Shown: positions 1 through 8,453, numbered from the stretch's first letter. The stretch is DNA of 64,000 nucleotides from Oceaniferula spumae (GCF_042849255.1 NZ_AP026866.1:248001-312000); one strand, 5' to 3'. Made by a program: numbers and translations. The notes: a model not told the origin generated them from the letters alone.

Positions 1-687
1 TTCCTGCACGGTCATGCCGTAGCGATCGGCGGATTTTTTCAAAGCTTCCTCGGTCCAGATTTCGGTGTCGAAAACGGCGTCGGGGTGAAGGGTGTTGACG
101 CGCACTCCGAAGGGGGCGAGTTCGAGGGCGGCTACGCGAGCGAGCTGGGTGACACCGGCTTTGGTGACTGAGTAAGCGGCTGCGCCAGGGCCGGGTGCGC
201 TGAAGTTACGAGAACCGATGATGATGATCGAGGCATCGATGCCTTCTTTCAGGTAGGGGATGGAAAAGCGGAGAAAGCGCTGCGTCGCAGTGAGGTTAAT
301 CTTCATGTGCAGGTCCCAGCTGTCGCCTAACACTTCGATGTATTCGCCGGATTTGAAAATGCCGGCATTGGCGACAACGATGTCGAGACCACCGTGATCG
401 GCGACGACTTTATCAACGGCGGCTTCGAGTGCGGCATCATCGGTGATGTCACAAACAACTCCGCTGAGGCCTTCGCCTTTCAAGTTTTCAGAGATGGCAG
501 GATTGATATCCATGCCGATGACGATGGCACCGTCTGCGTGGAGTTTTTCCGCAGTGGCCCGGCCAATGCCGCCGCAAGCGCCGGTGACGATGGCGACTTT
601 ACCAGCGTGGGGTTTCAGGGGATCAGACTGATCGGCGGAGAAGCTGGCTTTGCGAGCTTGGGCTTTTTCTATGAGTTCTTGGGACAT
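1..687 (-). CDS. SDR-family oxidoreductase, C-terminus outside window
   Basis: NAD(P)-dependent short-chain dehydrogenase/reductase; 229 residues are visible and the reading frame runs off the left edge. The Rossmann glycine motif TGACGGIG sits near residue 36, NAG follows mid-domain, and the catalytic YSVTK (Tyr-x3-Lys) has its Ser upstream in IIGSRNF. The ATG at 687 is chosen because it is the first ATG 19 bases after the upstream epimerase-like gene. About 30 residues precede the Rossmann fold, longer than in most SDRs and reminiscent of the linker in bifunctional aldolase/SDR sugar enzymes. It is the last visible gene of the minus-strand catabolic operon, so a sugar or polyol phosphate (or its oxidised form) is the likely substrate. 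The exact substrate cannot be read from sequence. Confidence 0.85.
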   Translation of the reverse strand, partial: MSQELIEKAQARKASFSADQSDPLKPHAGKVAIVTGACGGIGRATAEKLHADGAIVIGMDINPAISENLKGEGLSGVVCDITDDAALEAAVDKVVADHGGLDIVVANAGIFKSGEYIEVLGDSWDLHMKINLTATQRFLRFSIPYLKEGIDASIIIIGSRNFSAPGPGAAAYSVTKAGVTQLARVAALELAPFGVRVNTLHPDAVFDTEIWTEEALKKSADRYGMTVQE

Positions 688-706
688 GGTAAAATGGGGT
701 GGGGGG

Positions 707-1393
707 TTAGTTATTGATGGATGTCTGCATCTCTTGGATATTTGCGGCTGGATCGTTGCCGTCGAAAATAGCCGAGCCGGTGACGATGAGGTCAGATTGC
801 ATTTTTGCGAGTTCGCCGACGTTGTCTTTTTTGACCGCTCCGTCGATGGCGAGAACGAGTTCAGGTTTGGCGGCGCGGAGTTGGGTGATACGTTCGGCGA
901 CTACATCGAAGTAGGTTTGTTTACCAGTATCAGGCCCGATGGAAAGTAGGAAAACCACATCGCAGAGATCGAGGTGAGGCAAAAGCTCCTCGATGGGTGT
1001 GGTGGGGTAAATGCCGGCACTGGCCAGACAGCCCGCTTCGCGAATGCTGGTGAGAGTGGCGGAGATGTCATCGCATTGCTCGATCTGCACGGTGATGATG
1101 TCAGCACCGGCGGCGGCAAAATCGGCCACGTGCTTTTCCGGATGGGAAGTGAGCAGGTGGACGTCTTTGATGAGGTCGGTTTTCAAACCAGCGAGAAAGC
1201 CGGAGCCGACGGAAATTTTTGGCCACACAGTGCCGTCCATGACGTCAAGATGCAGGAAATGGATTCCGTTGTCGTTGAGGATCTGGATGTCGTTAGCCTG
1301 ATGCATCATGTCACCTGTTAGGGTTCCGATGCTCAGCTGAGGTGCTCCGCTGGTGACGGACTTCAGGCGGTCGAGTTTTTCTGTGTGGCTCAT
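707..1393 (-). CDS. Ribulose-phosphate 3-epimerase-like TIM-barrel protein
   Basis: A 228-residue protein of the ribulose-phosphate 3-epimerase (RPE) family, which moves a proton at C3 of ketose phosphates using two Asp and a metal. Visible family features are HLDVMDG near residue 47, VHLL and SHP after it, IDGAV near residue 185 and TGSAIF near the end. It departs from housekeeping RPE: the usual FVPN after DVMDG is TVWPKI, and the glycine-rich PGFGGQ phosphate loop is replaced by IGPDTGKQTYF. That suggests a pathway-specific epimerase rather than the pentose-phosphate enzyme. It lies 53 bases downstream of the LsrF orthologue and 19 bases upstream of the SDR, in the same direction, so it probably works in the same pathway. 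Family is fairly sure, substrate unknown. Confidence 0.8.
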   Translation of the reverse strand: MSHTEKLDRLKSVTSGAPQLSIGTLTGDMMHQANDIQILNDNGIHFLHLDVMDGTVWPKISVGSGFLAGLKTDLIKDVHLLTSHPEKHVADFAAAGADIITVQIEQCDDISATLTSIREAGCLASAGIYPTTPIEELLPHLDLCDVVFLLSIGPDTGKQTYFDVVAERITQLRAAKPELVLAIDGAVKKDNVGELAKMQSDLIVTGSAIFDGNDPAANIQEMQTSINN

Positions 1394-1446
1394 AGTAGGG
1401 AAAATGGATCCGGCCGATCAAAACGACCGGCCGGATCTATAAGTTG

Positions 1447-2325
1447 TTAGGCTTCGTTCTTCACGGTGTTGAAGAGGTCGAATGCCTCGGCAGGTTTGGC
1501 GTTGTTGTGCACAACTTCCTTGACTGCTTTCATCATCGCGAGGGGTGCCTCGGACTGGAATACGTTACGTCCCATGTCGACACCGGAGGCACCGCACTGG
1601 ATGGCGTTGTAGCAAAGCTCAAGGGCTTCAAGCTCAGGGAGCTTCTTACCACCGGCGATGACCACAGGAACTGGGCAAGCTGCCACTACGTTCTCGAAGC
1701 CTTCAGTGTAGTAAGTTTTCACGATGGAAGCACCGTTCTCAGCGCAAACACGTGAAGCGAGGCCGAAGTAACGTGCGTCACGAGCCATGTCCTTACCGAC
1801 GGCGGTAACACCCATCACTGGGATGCCATACTTGTTTCCAATGTCAACCAGGCGGCTGAAGTTGGCGATGGTGGAAGCCTCGGTGTCGGCGTCACCAATG
1901 GAGAGCATTGCCGCCATGGCGGAAACGTTCATGCTGATGGCGTCCTGCTCGGCGATGAGCACGTTGTGGTTCATCTCGGTGAGGATGGTGGTGCCGGTAT
2001 CGGTGCGCAAGCAGATCGGCTGAGTGTTCTCAGGTGGAATGCTGGTGCGGATCATACCGCGGCAACCCATCAAGCAGTCAGCTTCCTCGGCGAGAGGAGC
2101 GATGTTGAGATCGATACGCTCAAGACCTGAAGTTGGTCCCATGAGGAATCCGTGGTCGAAAGCAAGCATCACGGTGCGTCCGGACTTGCGGTTGAAGATA
2201 CGTGACATGCGGTTCTTGATGCCCCATGAAGCATGGTTCATGCCTTTGAGGTAGAATGCGCTTGTGTCTGCGGGTGTGTTGAGACCGAAGTTGTCTCCGT
2301 CTCTGATGTCGTCTAGGTCAGCCAT
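1447..2325 (-). CDS. lsrF: LsrF-type 3-hydroxy-5-phosphonooxypentane-2,4-dione thiolase / class I aldolase
   Basis: A 292-residue class I (Schiff-base) aldolase of the DeoC/LacD/DhnA group. As I recall E. coli LsrF, similarity runs over the whole length, including the opening MADLDDI, the blocks VMLAFDHG, GLERIDLNIAPL and VIAGGKKLPE, and SGVDMGRN near the end. The Schiff-base lysine is present at residue 203 in IVKTYY, the LsrF position. LsrF breaks down phosphorylated autoinducer-2 by transferring an acetyl group to CoA. No lsrK, lsrG, lsrR or lsr transporter is seen here. Neighbours instead are Tm-1-like and PEP-hydrolase proteins, an RPE-like enzyme and an SDR, so a related thiolytic or aldol cleavage of another sugar-derived phospho-dione is possible. 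The leader contains two CTAAC motifs and no Shine-Dalgarno sequence. Confidence 0.85.
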   Translation of the reverse strand: MADLDDIRDGDNFGLNTPADTSAFYLKGMNHASWGIKNRMSRIFNRKSGRTVMLAFDHGFLMGPTSGLERIDLNIAPLAEEADCLMGCRGMIRTSIPPENTQPICLRTDTGTTILTEMNHNVLIAEQDAISMNVSAMAAMLSIGDADTEASTIANFSRLVDIGNKYGIPVMGVTAVGKDMARDARYFGLASRVCAENGASIVKTYYTEGFENVVAACPVPVVIAGGKKLPELEALELCYNAIQCGASGVDMGRNVFQSEAPLAMMKAVKEVVHNNAKPAEAFDLFNTVKNEA

Positions 2326-2385
2326 AGTATTAGTTGGTTTTTAGTTTTGTAGTTAGGTTGGTTTTTCTTGGAAAGAAATGGTGTG

Positions 2386-3603
2386 TTAGGCCTCGATCAT
2401 GCCGATGAGTTTGTTCACTGCGTGTTCGACAAACTTGGGGTCTTCGGCGGTGAGATCGAGGGCTTCGACTTCGATGCTGTTAGGAAGTTCTTTTTGCAAA
2501 GCGTCCCAGTAGGCTGCGTCGAGATCGGTGTTGTATAGCTCGCCGCCTTCTGCGGAGTAGCTGGAGACGCCTTTGAGGGGCATCAGGAAAGCGGTGTCTT
2601 TCTTGGCGCTTTGGAGTCGTTCGCCGATGCAGGCGGCTACCTTCGCTTGTTCCTCGGCGTTAAGGCGGGGGACAAAGACGTAGGGCGTGTGCCAAGTGAT
2701 CTGGTGGTCTTCGTAGCCTGCGGGGACTTGGCTTGGCTTGTCGACCAAGATACCGAGGTGCTCGGATCCGCCGGGGCAGATGACCTGTGGCAGGCCGAGT
2801 TCGCCAGCGACGGTGAGACGGTCGGGACCACTGGCGCGCAGTGCACCGAAGACTCCGTCGGCAATTTCGCCCATGGCGTAGTCGAAGACAGCGGTGATGA
2901 TTCCTTCTCTCATCATCTGCTCCATGGCTTCACCTCCTGCACCGATGGCGTGGAAGGTGATGACCTCGTAGCCGGCATCTTCAAAAAGCTTGATGGCATG
3001 CATGGCGCCCTTGGTGAGAACGCCGAGATTGGACATGCCGATGACGCCTTTGGCCTCGGACTTGGTAATGCTGCGCTCAACCTGTGCCATGCCCCATGCG
3101 GCGGCAGCGGCGTTGGCGAGGATTTTGCGAGAGAAAACATTGAGTCCGAGGATGTCAGAAACCGCAAACATCATGGTGATGTCCTTGATGCCAACAAAGG
3201 GTCCGACATCGCCGGAAGCCGCGGTGGAAAGCATCACCTTCGGGAAACCATAAGGCAGAGCCTGAAGGATGGGAGCGCAGGCGGATGTGCCCTGGGTTCC
3301 GCCGAGAGTGACAATGCCATCGATTTTTCCATCCTCCTGGAGTCCGGTGATGATCTTGGTGGCTCCGGCAAGAATGAATGGGCTCGCCTTCTCGCGACTT
3401 GGACGTTCTAACAGTTCAGCCAGATTGCCGCCGCCGGCAGAGATGATTTCCTCTTTGGTAACGTCAGCCTTGATGGTGGAATCGCCAACCAGTCCGATAT
3501 CGATCAGCAGGGCTTTGCCGCCGAGACGTTCGATTTCCTGACGCATGAAGTCAGCTTCATCGGCCTTGGTGTCGAGAGTAGCGAGGATGGCGATTGTTTT
3601 CAT
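2386..3603 (-). CDS. Tm-1-like (UPF0261) ATP-binding protein
   Basis: A 405-residue member of the UPF0261 / Tm-1-like family, named after the tomato resistance protein Tm-1, whose N-terminal half binds ATP. Diagnostic stretches are ILATLDTK at the N-terminus, VTLGGTQGT near residue 100, ISAGGGN, and FHAIGAGGEAME near residue 222. The bacterial reaction is not known to me. The family is usually encoded next to or fused with the PEP-hydrolase-like TIM barrel, exactly as here: the two genes are 21 bases apart, same strand. The pair sits upstream of an LsrF-type enzyme, so a role in activating or cleaving a small acid or sugar-acid intermediate is plausible inference. The start is the ATG at 3603, preceded by a CTAACA motif instead of a purine-rich ribosome binding site. 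Confidence 0.85.
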   Translation of the reverse strand: MKTIAILATLDTKADEADFMRQEIERLGGKALLIDIGLVGDSTIKADVTKEEIISAGGGNLAELLERPSREKASPFILAGATKIITGLQEDGKIDGIVTLGGTQGTSACAPILQALPYGFPKVMLSTAASGDVGPFVGIKDITMMFAVSDILGLNVFSRKILANAAAAAWGMAQVERSITKSEAKGVIGMSNLGVLTKGAMHAIKLFEDAGYEVITFHAIGAGGEAMEQMMREGIITAVFDYAMGEIADGVFGALRASGPDRLTVAGELGLPQVICPGGSEHLGILVDKPSQVPAGYEDHQITWHTPYVFVPRLNAEEQAKVAACIGERLQSAKKDTAFLMPLKGVSSYSAEGGELYNTDLDAAYWDALQKELPNSIEVEALDLTAEDPKFVEHAVNKLIGMIEA

Positions 3604-3624
3604 AGGAGGCTGTTAGGTTGAAAA

Positions 3625-4485
3625 TTATTTGGAGAAACGAAGATCGGCGAATTCCTTGGCGGCTTTGGAAACTGCTTGTTCCACTGGAAGACGTTCGGTG
3701 GAAGATCCAGTCCAGAATCCTTGGCCCGATGTGTTATCGAGGATGTATTGGGCATCGGCTGGTTTTTCCAGAGCTGCACCGTGAGCTACGAGGATTACGT
3801 CAGGGTTCACCTCGCGGCACTTGACGTAGGCTTCCTCGGTGACGGCTGCGGTTTCTTCGAGAGTCATGCCGCCGGAGTAGCCTTTGAGGCCACCTTGAGT
3901 GGTTCCTGCGTGGAAACAGAAGATGTGTGGTTTGGCTTCACCACAGATGCGGATGGAGTCTTCCAGAGTGAATCCGAGACCGACGGAAACCATGTCCATT
4001 TCCTCACGGGCGTATTTGAGCATTTCGATTTCGTTATCGATGGTGATGCCTGCGGAGCTCATCACTTTGAAGATTTCAGAATCCTTATCGACGTAGGAGA
4101 TGGATGGTCCGATGTTAGAAACGGCGTTCACGCCCATGTCCTTACACTGCTGTAATACCATGTGCATGTCCTTCAGCGGATCGTTCGCGTTGAGGCAGGC
4201 GCAGACGAATGCTTTGCCATCGAGCGCAGGCATGATGTCTTCACGAGTGTAGTCGAGCGTCTGCTTGTTAGAATCAAGGATGGGCCACATCATTGACATG
4301 GTGCCCATGCCGTTGGCGCGAAGACGGGCGCCAGAGAAGGTGTTGATGCAGTCGGTGCCGGCAGCTTCCTGAAGCTTGGCGACGAGGCCGCTGCCTGCAG
4401 ACGAAATCATGATAGGCTCATGGGCGTCGACTTTGCGTTTCAGATTCGCGAGGATTTGTTCGGTGGAAATACGTTTAGTGATCAT
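3625..4485 (-). CDS. Phosphoenolpyruvate hydrolase-family TIM-barrel protein
   Basis: A 286-residue TIM-barrel protein of the family annotated as PEP hydrolase-like or TIM-barrel signal transduction protein (Pfam PEP_hydrolase). Recognisable parts are the opening around IMISSAGSGLVAK, the block GMGTMSMMWPILDSN near residue 60, NIGPSIS near residue 125, VSVGLGFT near residue 168, CFHAGTTQGG near residue 191 and VAHGAALE near residue 232. The family resembles isocitrate-lyase/PEP-mutase barrels, which act on C-C or P-C bonds of small 2-oxo acids. It is the first enzyme gene after the AraC regulator, with a 104-base gap that holds a palindrome, and is followed 21 bases later by its usual partner, the Tm-1-like gene. 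Family membership is confident; the true substrate is not known. Confidence 0.85.
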   Translation of the reverse strand: MITKRISTEQILANLKRKVDAHEPIMISSAGSGLVAKLQEAAGTDCINTFSGARLRANGMGTMSMMWPILDSNKQTLDYTREDIMPALDGKAFVCACLNANDPLKDMHMVLQQCKDMGVNAVSNIGPSISYVDKDSEIFKVMSSAGITIDNEIEMLKYAREEMDMVSVGLGFTLEDSIRICGEAKPHIFCFHAGTTQGGLKGYSGGMTLEETAAVTEEAYVKCREVNPDVILVAHGAALEKPADAQYILDNTSGQGFWTGSSTERLPVEQAVSKAAKEFADLRFSK

Positions 4486-4563
4486 GATGATGAAATGAGT
4501 TAATGCTTATGTTGATTCTGTTTCTAAAGCAGGAGCGGCAGTTTGTCTTGAAAAATCAGTGCA

Positions 4564-4579
4564 ATTTTATGTATAAAAT
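4564..4579. promoter_or_regulatory. Perfect 7+2+7 palindrome, candidate operator
   Basis: The sequence ATTTTAT-gt-ATAAAAT is a perfect inverted repeat with a 2-base centre in the 104-base gap between the AraC-type regulator and the PEP-hydrolase gene. It lies about 80 bases upstream of the first enzyme start, in an AT-rich stretch unlike the flanking genes. It could be an operator for the operon or part of a core promoter. AraC proteins more often bind direct repeats, so another regulator is possible. Confidence 0.4.
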
Positions 4580-4589
4580 GGTCAATCGT

Positions 4590-5324
4590 CTATTTCGCTT
4601 TAAAGCGTGAGCGATAAGACGACGGCGGCTCTTTCATAATCCGGGTGAACTCACGCGAGAAATGGCTCTGGTCTGAAAAGCCACACTGGTAGCTGATTTC
4701 CGCGAAGCTCTGCGTTGTTTGCACGATCTTGTGACAGGCCTCCTGCACCTTCAGATGGCGGATGTATTCCTTGGGTGACATGCCGAAGCAGGCTTTGAAT
4801 TTTCTTTGGAATGAGCTGAGCGACAGGTTGGCCGACGCGGCGAGTTCGGTGATGGCGATGTTTTCTCGAAACGACTGGTGCATCAGTTTCAGTGCGGAGC
4901 CAAGCTCATCGGATTGCTGAAGCGAGGCATTGCTTTGGCTAAAAGGTCGGGTCACTCCGATGATACCGCAGATCTTGCCTTTGGTATTGTGCAGCGGCTT
5001 TTTATTGGTCGTGGACCAGTCGACAAATCCATTGCCAGTCGGAACGAGCTCGATGCGGTTGAGGATCGATTCGCCTGTTTTCACGATAATCAAATCGTCC
5101 TCGCGGATTGAATTCACAATATGGTCCGGCATGAAGTCCTCATCCTTCTTGCCGAGAATCTCTGTGCCGTCATCGACGCCGAAGATCGACAGCAAGCGTT
5201 TGTTGAACGCCACGTATCTTAATTCGATGTCCTTGACGAAAAATGTGAAGCCCACCAGGTCATCAAAGATCGTCGATAGATGATCGCTGATGTGATTGTC
5301 TTGAAAAAATTGGTCGTTCTGCAC
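4590..5324 (-). CDS. PAS-domain AraC-family transcriptional regulator
   Basis: A 244-residue DNA-binding regulator. Residues about 14-130 form a PAS/PAC-like sensor: a FFVKD core near residue 28, IIGVTRPF at the end of the fold. Residues about 145-244 are an AraC double helix-turn-helix, with LSLSSFQRKFK in the first helix pair, GMSPKEYIRHLKVQEA, and the signature GFSDQSHFSREFTR near the end. PAS domains bind small ligands or cofactors, so this may sense a pathway intermediate. It is encoded directly before the catabolic genes, in the same direction, and 39 bases after the a/b-hydrolase. It is therefore the likely local activator of the LsrF operon. Confidence 0.88.
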   Translation of the reverse strand: MQNDQFFQDNHISDHLSTIFDDLVGFTFFVKDIELRYVAFNKRLLSIFGVDDGTEILGKKDEDFMPDHIVNSIREDDLIIVKTGESILNRIELVPTGNGFVDWSTTNKKPLHNTKGKICGIIGVTRPFSQSNASLQQSDELGSALKLMHQSFRENIAITELAASANLSLSSFQRKFKACFGMSPKEYIRHLKVQEACHKIVQTTQSFAEISYQCGFSDQSHFSREFTRIMKEPPSSYRSRFKAK

Positions 5325-5363
5325 ACCTCGAAAAGAGCAGAGACCGGGGCGGAAGTGAAGCGT

Positions 5364-6140
5364 TTATCCAGCCAGGAATTTTGCCACGATGGCATTCAGT
5401 GCCAATCCATACGCCTCGGGCTCATGATAACGTGGCGGCAGCTCGGCAGTTTCCACATCAGGGAGGTGGGCGGCGATGACATCGGCAGTGGATTGCGGGT
5501 GCAGTTCGTCGCGGCCTGTGGTCAGCACCAGTGCCGGGTTGCCAATTTGCGATAGCTGCTCAGGGTCTGAAAAAGGAGAGTCCTGCCACATTCTATACAG
5601 CACCGCAGTGGACGCAGGTGTGATGGGACGCTGAAACAGTCCGCCGATGGAGTTGGCGACAGGTTTGTTCTGCTGATCAAGCTGCTGGAAATCCGGATCT
5701 GCCAGAAGCTTCTCGCGTGCCTCGTCGATACCATGGTCCTCGATCCATCGTCCGACGTAGGCGACCAATTTCAAATGCTCAGGCTGCTTTTCTTCGAGCC
5801 ACGATGGACGCAGCAAAATGATTTTCTTCACCCGCTCCGGATAGCGCAACGCGAGGTTCAGAGTGATGCCGGATCCCATCGATAAGCCTCCGATATTACA
5901 CGACTCGATACCAAGGTGATCCATCAGTTCGACCACCAGGTCAGCAAAACGATCAAAGCTCAGTTCGCTGGGATCGAAGCTCTGACTCTCGCCATGCCCA
6001 GGCATGTCCGGCGCGATGACGTAGGTGTTTTTTAATTCAGGAAAAGCGGAAGTCGTCTGAGCACTGCCTGCTCCGAGGCCGTGAAGGAAAACGAGTGGCG
6101 TATTTGTTGGATCGCCCGTGGTTTGGTAAGAAAGAAGCAT
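5364..6140 (-). CDS. Alpha/beta-hydrolase fold protein
   Basis: A 258-residue single-domain a/b hydrolase, cytosolic by absence of a signal peptide. The oxyanion strand shows VFLHGLGAG near residue 17, the nucleophile elbow is GLSMGSG near residue 94 (Ser), the acid is probably the Asp in TTGRDELHP near residue 210, and the catalytic His is likely in RYHEPEAYG near residue 240. Such enzymes cleave esters, lactones or C-C bonds; the substrate cannot be predicted. It starts the minus-strand group, 39 bases ahead of the AraC gene, so it may supply the pathway by opening a lactone or ester. It could also be an independent gene. Confidence 0.8.
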   Translation of the reverse strand: MLLSYQTTGDPTNTPLVFLHGLGAGSAQTTSAFPELKNTYVIAPDMPGHGESQSFDPSELSFDRFADLVVELMDHLGIESCNIGGLSMGSGITLNLALRYPERVKKIILLRPSWLEEKQPEHLKLVAYVGRWIEDHGIDEAREKLLADPDFQQLDQQNKPVANSIGGLFQRPITPASTAVLYRMWQDSPFSDPEQLSQIGNPALVLTTGRDELHPQSTADVIAAHLPDVETAELPPRYHEPEAYGLALNAIVAKFLAG

Positions 6141-6226
6141 GCATCATGCTCTCGTTTCAATCAGCACTGTCAAGCTGAGAGTCATTGTGCGCTTTTTCCA
6201 AAATAAAATCAGAATAGTTGTTAACG

Positions 6227-6267
6227 TTTCACATCAAAAAATCATTAATCATCCGTTAAAGGTGAAA
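6227..6267. promoter_or_regulatory. AT-rich upstream region with TTTCAC...GTGAAA inverted repeat
   Basis: The 175 bases between the divergent a/b-hydrolase and sigma-factor genes are AT-rich. They contain TTTCAC (6227-6232) and its complement GTGAAA (6262-6267) as an inverted repeat around a 29-base spacer, 49 bases before the sigma-factor start. It may be part of an autoregulated promoter, but no clear -35/-10 pair could be assigned. Confidence 0.22.
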
Positions 6268-6315
6268 TCTGATGGTTCATAAGCCGCTAGGATCATCGTT
6301 CATCAAAGTCACCCC

Positions 6316-6846
6316 ATGTTCTCCGTCGATACAGAATTTGTGCAGATGCTGCTAAAGCATCAGTCGGACATACGTGCGTTCGTCATTTCGCTTCTACCCG
6401 GGTGTCCAGAGATCGATGATGTCATCCAGGATACCAATTTGTTGCTTTGTCGAAAAAAGTCAGACTACCAAGACGGAACGAATTTTAAAGCGTGGGCGTT
6501 CTCTGTCGCAGTCAATCTGGCGAGGGAACATCGCCGCCTGATGATTAAAAACGAGAATAGGGTCTTGCCGCTGGAAGTGTTTGAACGACTGGAAGGAATC
6601 TGGACCGATACGGCTGTGGAGGACGAACCAATCAGGAGACGTGCGCTCGATGCGTGCCTAAGCAGATTGTCCGTTTCTGAAAGGCAGGTGGTATGGGCTC
6701 GTTATATGAAGGGCGATAGTCTGGAGAAACATGCCGAGCGAACCAACACCACAGCTCAGTCGTTACGCGTCACTCTGTTCAGGTTAAGAAAGCGCCTGAA
6801 AGCCTGCGTTGAGAAGCGCATTGTCATGGAAAGGGGGCATGCCTGA
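6316..6846 (+). CDS. ECF-type sigma-70 factor (Rhodopirellula/Verrucomicrobium family)
   Basis: A 176-residue extracytoplasmic-function sigma factor. Region 2 spans about residues 14-80, with DDVIQDTNLLL and FKAWAFSVAVNLAREH, the helices that bind core polymerase and melt the -10. Region 4 spans about 115-165, with LSVSERQVVWARY and the recognition helix AQSLRVTLFRLRKRL. Its stop overlaps the start of the FecR/LamG gene by one base (TGATG), so the two are co-translated. This arrangement, with the membrane FecR-like partner next door, is common in Planctomycetes and Verrucomicrobia, where such sigma factors respond to surface signals. The third gene, a PEP-CTERM protein, is likely part of the same response unit. 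Confidence 0.9.
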   Translation: MFSVDTEFVQMLLKHQSDIRAFVISLLPGCPEIDDVIQDTNLLLCRKKSDYQDGTNFKAWAFSVAVNLAREHRRLMIKNENRVLPLEVFERLEGIWTDTAVEDEPIRRRALDACLSRLSVSERQVVWARYMKGDSLEKHAERTNTTAQSLRVTLFRLRKRLKACVEKRIVMERGHA

Positions 6847-8453
6847 TGAACATTTCGGAGCGCGATAGGCTGATACAAGAGTTGATCGAAGGCACGATCT
6901 CGGACTCGGACTTTGAGCTAATTACTCAAGAGCTAAGGGATAGACCCGAGGCGCTTAGTTATTATCGCGAACTGGTGGGGATTCACAATCTCCTCGGTGA
7001 AATGGCTGCGGAAAGAAGAGCTTTGAAGGGGATTATGCCGATCGAGAGCATGATGCTTGAGCAGAAAAAGAAAGTCAGGAAAATGGCCCTCTATGCGGCT
7101 GCCGCGGTTTTAGTGATTGCTGCAATATCGATGAGTTTCTTCCTAGCTCCGAGTCGCACCCAGAATCAGAGGGCGCTGACTTTTGCTACGTCACCGGGGA
7201 CACAGTTTGAGCTGACCCATCCGAAGGAGGGGGAGGAATTGGAAGATGAAGGAAACATTCTTACCGTTGGTTCTCGTTTGGTAGTGAATCAGGGCGTTGT
7301 AGAACTGACATTTGAAACAGGTGTGAAATCCGTGATCATGGCTCCGGCGGATTTGACCCTGCACGAGCGAGACCGACTCTACATGAGGCAGGGCAGGGGG
7401 TGGTTTCATATACCCAGTGAGGCTACGGGTTTTACCGTGTTGACCGCAGATCTGAAAGTGGTCGATTTGGGCACAGAGTTCGGAGTGGTCACGAATCCTG
7501 ACGAGGACGATGAAGTGCACGTTTTTGAAGGACGGGTGCAAGTGACATCTCTAAAGGGCCGCTTGCTACAACGTGAACTCACCAAGGGAGATGCAATAGT
7601 GGTTAAGGCAGGAGGTCGTCTGATCGCGAGTAAATCCACGAAACCTAAATTTTTCCAGCATCTTCCCCAGAGGTTACCTTATCACCACTGGTCATTTGAT
7701 GCAAAAGTCGATGAGAACTACACGGCTACAGGCAATGTTCCTTGGGCAAAATCCCTGCAATCCGTCAAAGTGAAATGCGATCAAGTGCCAGGCAAATTTG
7801 GCCAAGGTCTGTCGTTTGATGGCGTGGATGATTATTTGGAAACCAATTGGCCGGGTGTCAGCGGGAGCCAGCCGCGTGCAGTTTCATTCTGGGTGAAAAT
7901 CCCGAAGAATCAGATTAATCAATCCAGCTATGATTCCGGCTGTGTGGGGTGGGGATTGCACTCAGGCTCGGGAAACCATCGGTGTAAATTATTTATCGCT
8001 TCAGACCATGAGCTTAATCCGGGAGGAGAGAGTAATCATGTCGTGCAGATGACGTTCAACCAGTTTTGGTATGTCGGCACGACCCAGCTGAACGATGGAG
8101 ATTGGCACCATGTCGCTGCGTCATACATGGGCAGGTCAGATGAGAATGGCCTGCCTGCTGTCGATATCTATATCGATGGCCAGCTTGAGACATGTAATTT
8201 CAAAGCCACTGACAAGGGATTGCCGGTTGAGGTGGATACCCTAACAGCCAAAAACAGCCCTTTTGCAACGCCCCTCACTTTCGGTTCATCACTGGAGACT
8301 GATCGCGGTCAAAGGAGATTCTTCCGTGGTGAACTCGATGAAATTTTCCTGATAGAAGGCTCGATCAGCGCCGCACAGGTGCAGTGTCTCTACCGTAAAA
8401 ACTCCCTTCCAGATGAATTGGAGGTGAAACCAACAACAAAGAAAACAGAATGA
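6846..8453 (+). CDS. Membrane FecR-domain / LamG-like protein, probable anti-sigma partner
   Basis: A 535-residue type II membrane protein. Residues 1-78 are cytosolic and acidic, resembling a short anti-sigma segment. One transmembrane helix lies at about 80-100 (ALYAAAAVLVIAAISMSFFL). A FecR domain follows at about 125-260, with VVNQGVVELTFETG and VVDLGTEFGV, then a LamG/concanavalin-like jelly roll at about 280-520, with QGLSFDGVDDYLE, DGDWHHVAASY and GELDEIFL. FecR proteins pass outer signals to their sigma factor, and LamG domains often bind sugars or proteins, so this may read a surface ligand. It overlaps the sigma gene by 1 base and the following PEP-CTERM gene by 4 bases. Confidence 0.88.
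   Translation: MNISERDRLIQELIEGTISDSDFELITQELRDRPEALSYYRELVGIHNLLGEMAAERRALKGIMPIESMMLEQKKKVRKMALYAAAAVLVIAAISMSFFLAPSRTQNQRALTFATSPGTQFELTHPKEGEELEDEGNILTVGSRLVVNQGVVELTFETGVKSVIMAPADLTLHERDRLYMRQGRGWFHIPSEATGFTVLTADLKVVDLGTEFGVVTNPDEDDEVHVFEGRVQVTSLKGRLLQRELTKGDAIVVKAGGRLIASKSTKPKFFQHLPQRLPYHHWSFDAKVDENYTATGNVPWAKSLQSVKVKCDQVPGKFGQGLSFDGVDDYLETNWPGVSGSQPRAVSFWVKIPKNQINQSSYDSGCVGWGLHSGSGNHRCKLFIASDHELNPGGESNHVVQMTFNQFWYVGTTQLNDGDWHHVAASYMGRSDENGLPAVDIYIDGQLETCNFKATDKGLPVEVDTLTAKNSPFATPLTFGSSLETDRGQRRFFRGELDEIFLIEGSISAAQVQCLYRKNSLPDELEVKPTTKKTE

Noticed and set aside
2611..3411. 266-residue frame opposite the Tm-1-like gene
   Set aside because: Shadow of a confident gene on the other strand.
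1..6140. Autoinducer-2 (Lsr) uptake system
   Set aside because: Only the LsrF-type enzyme is present; no LsrK, LsrR, LsrG or transporter genes are in the window.
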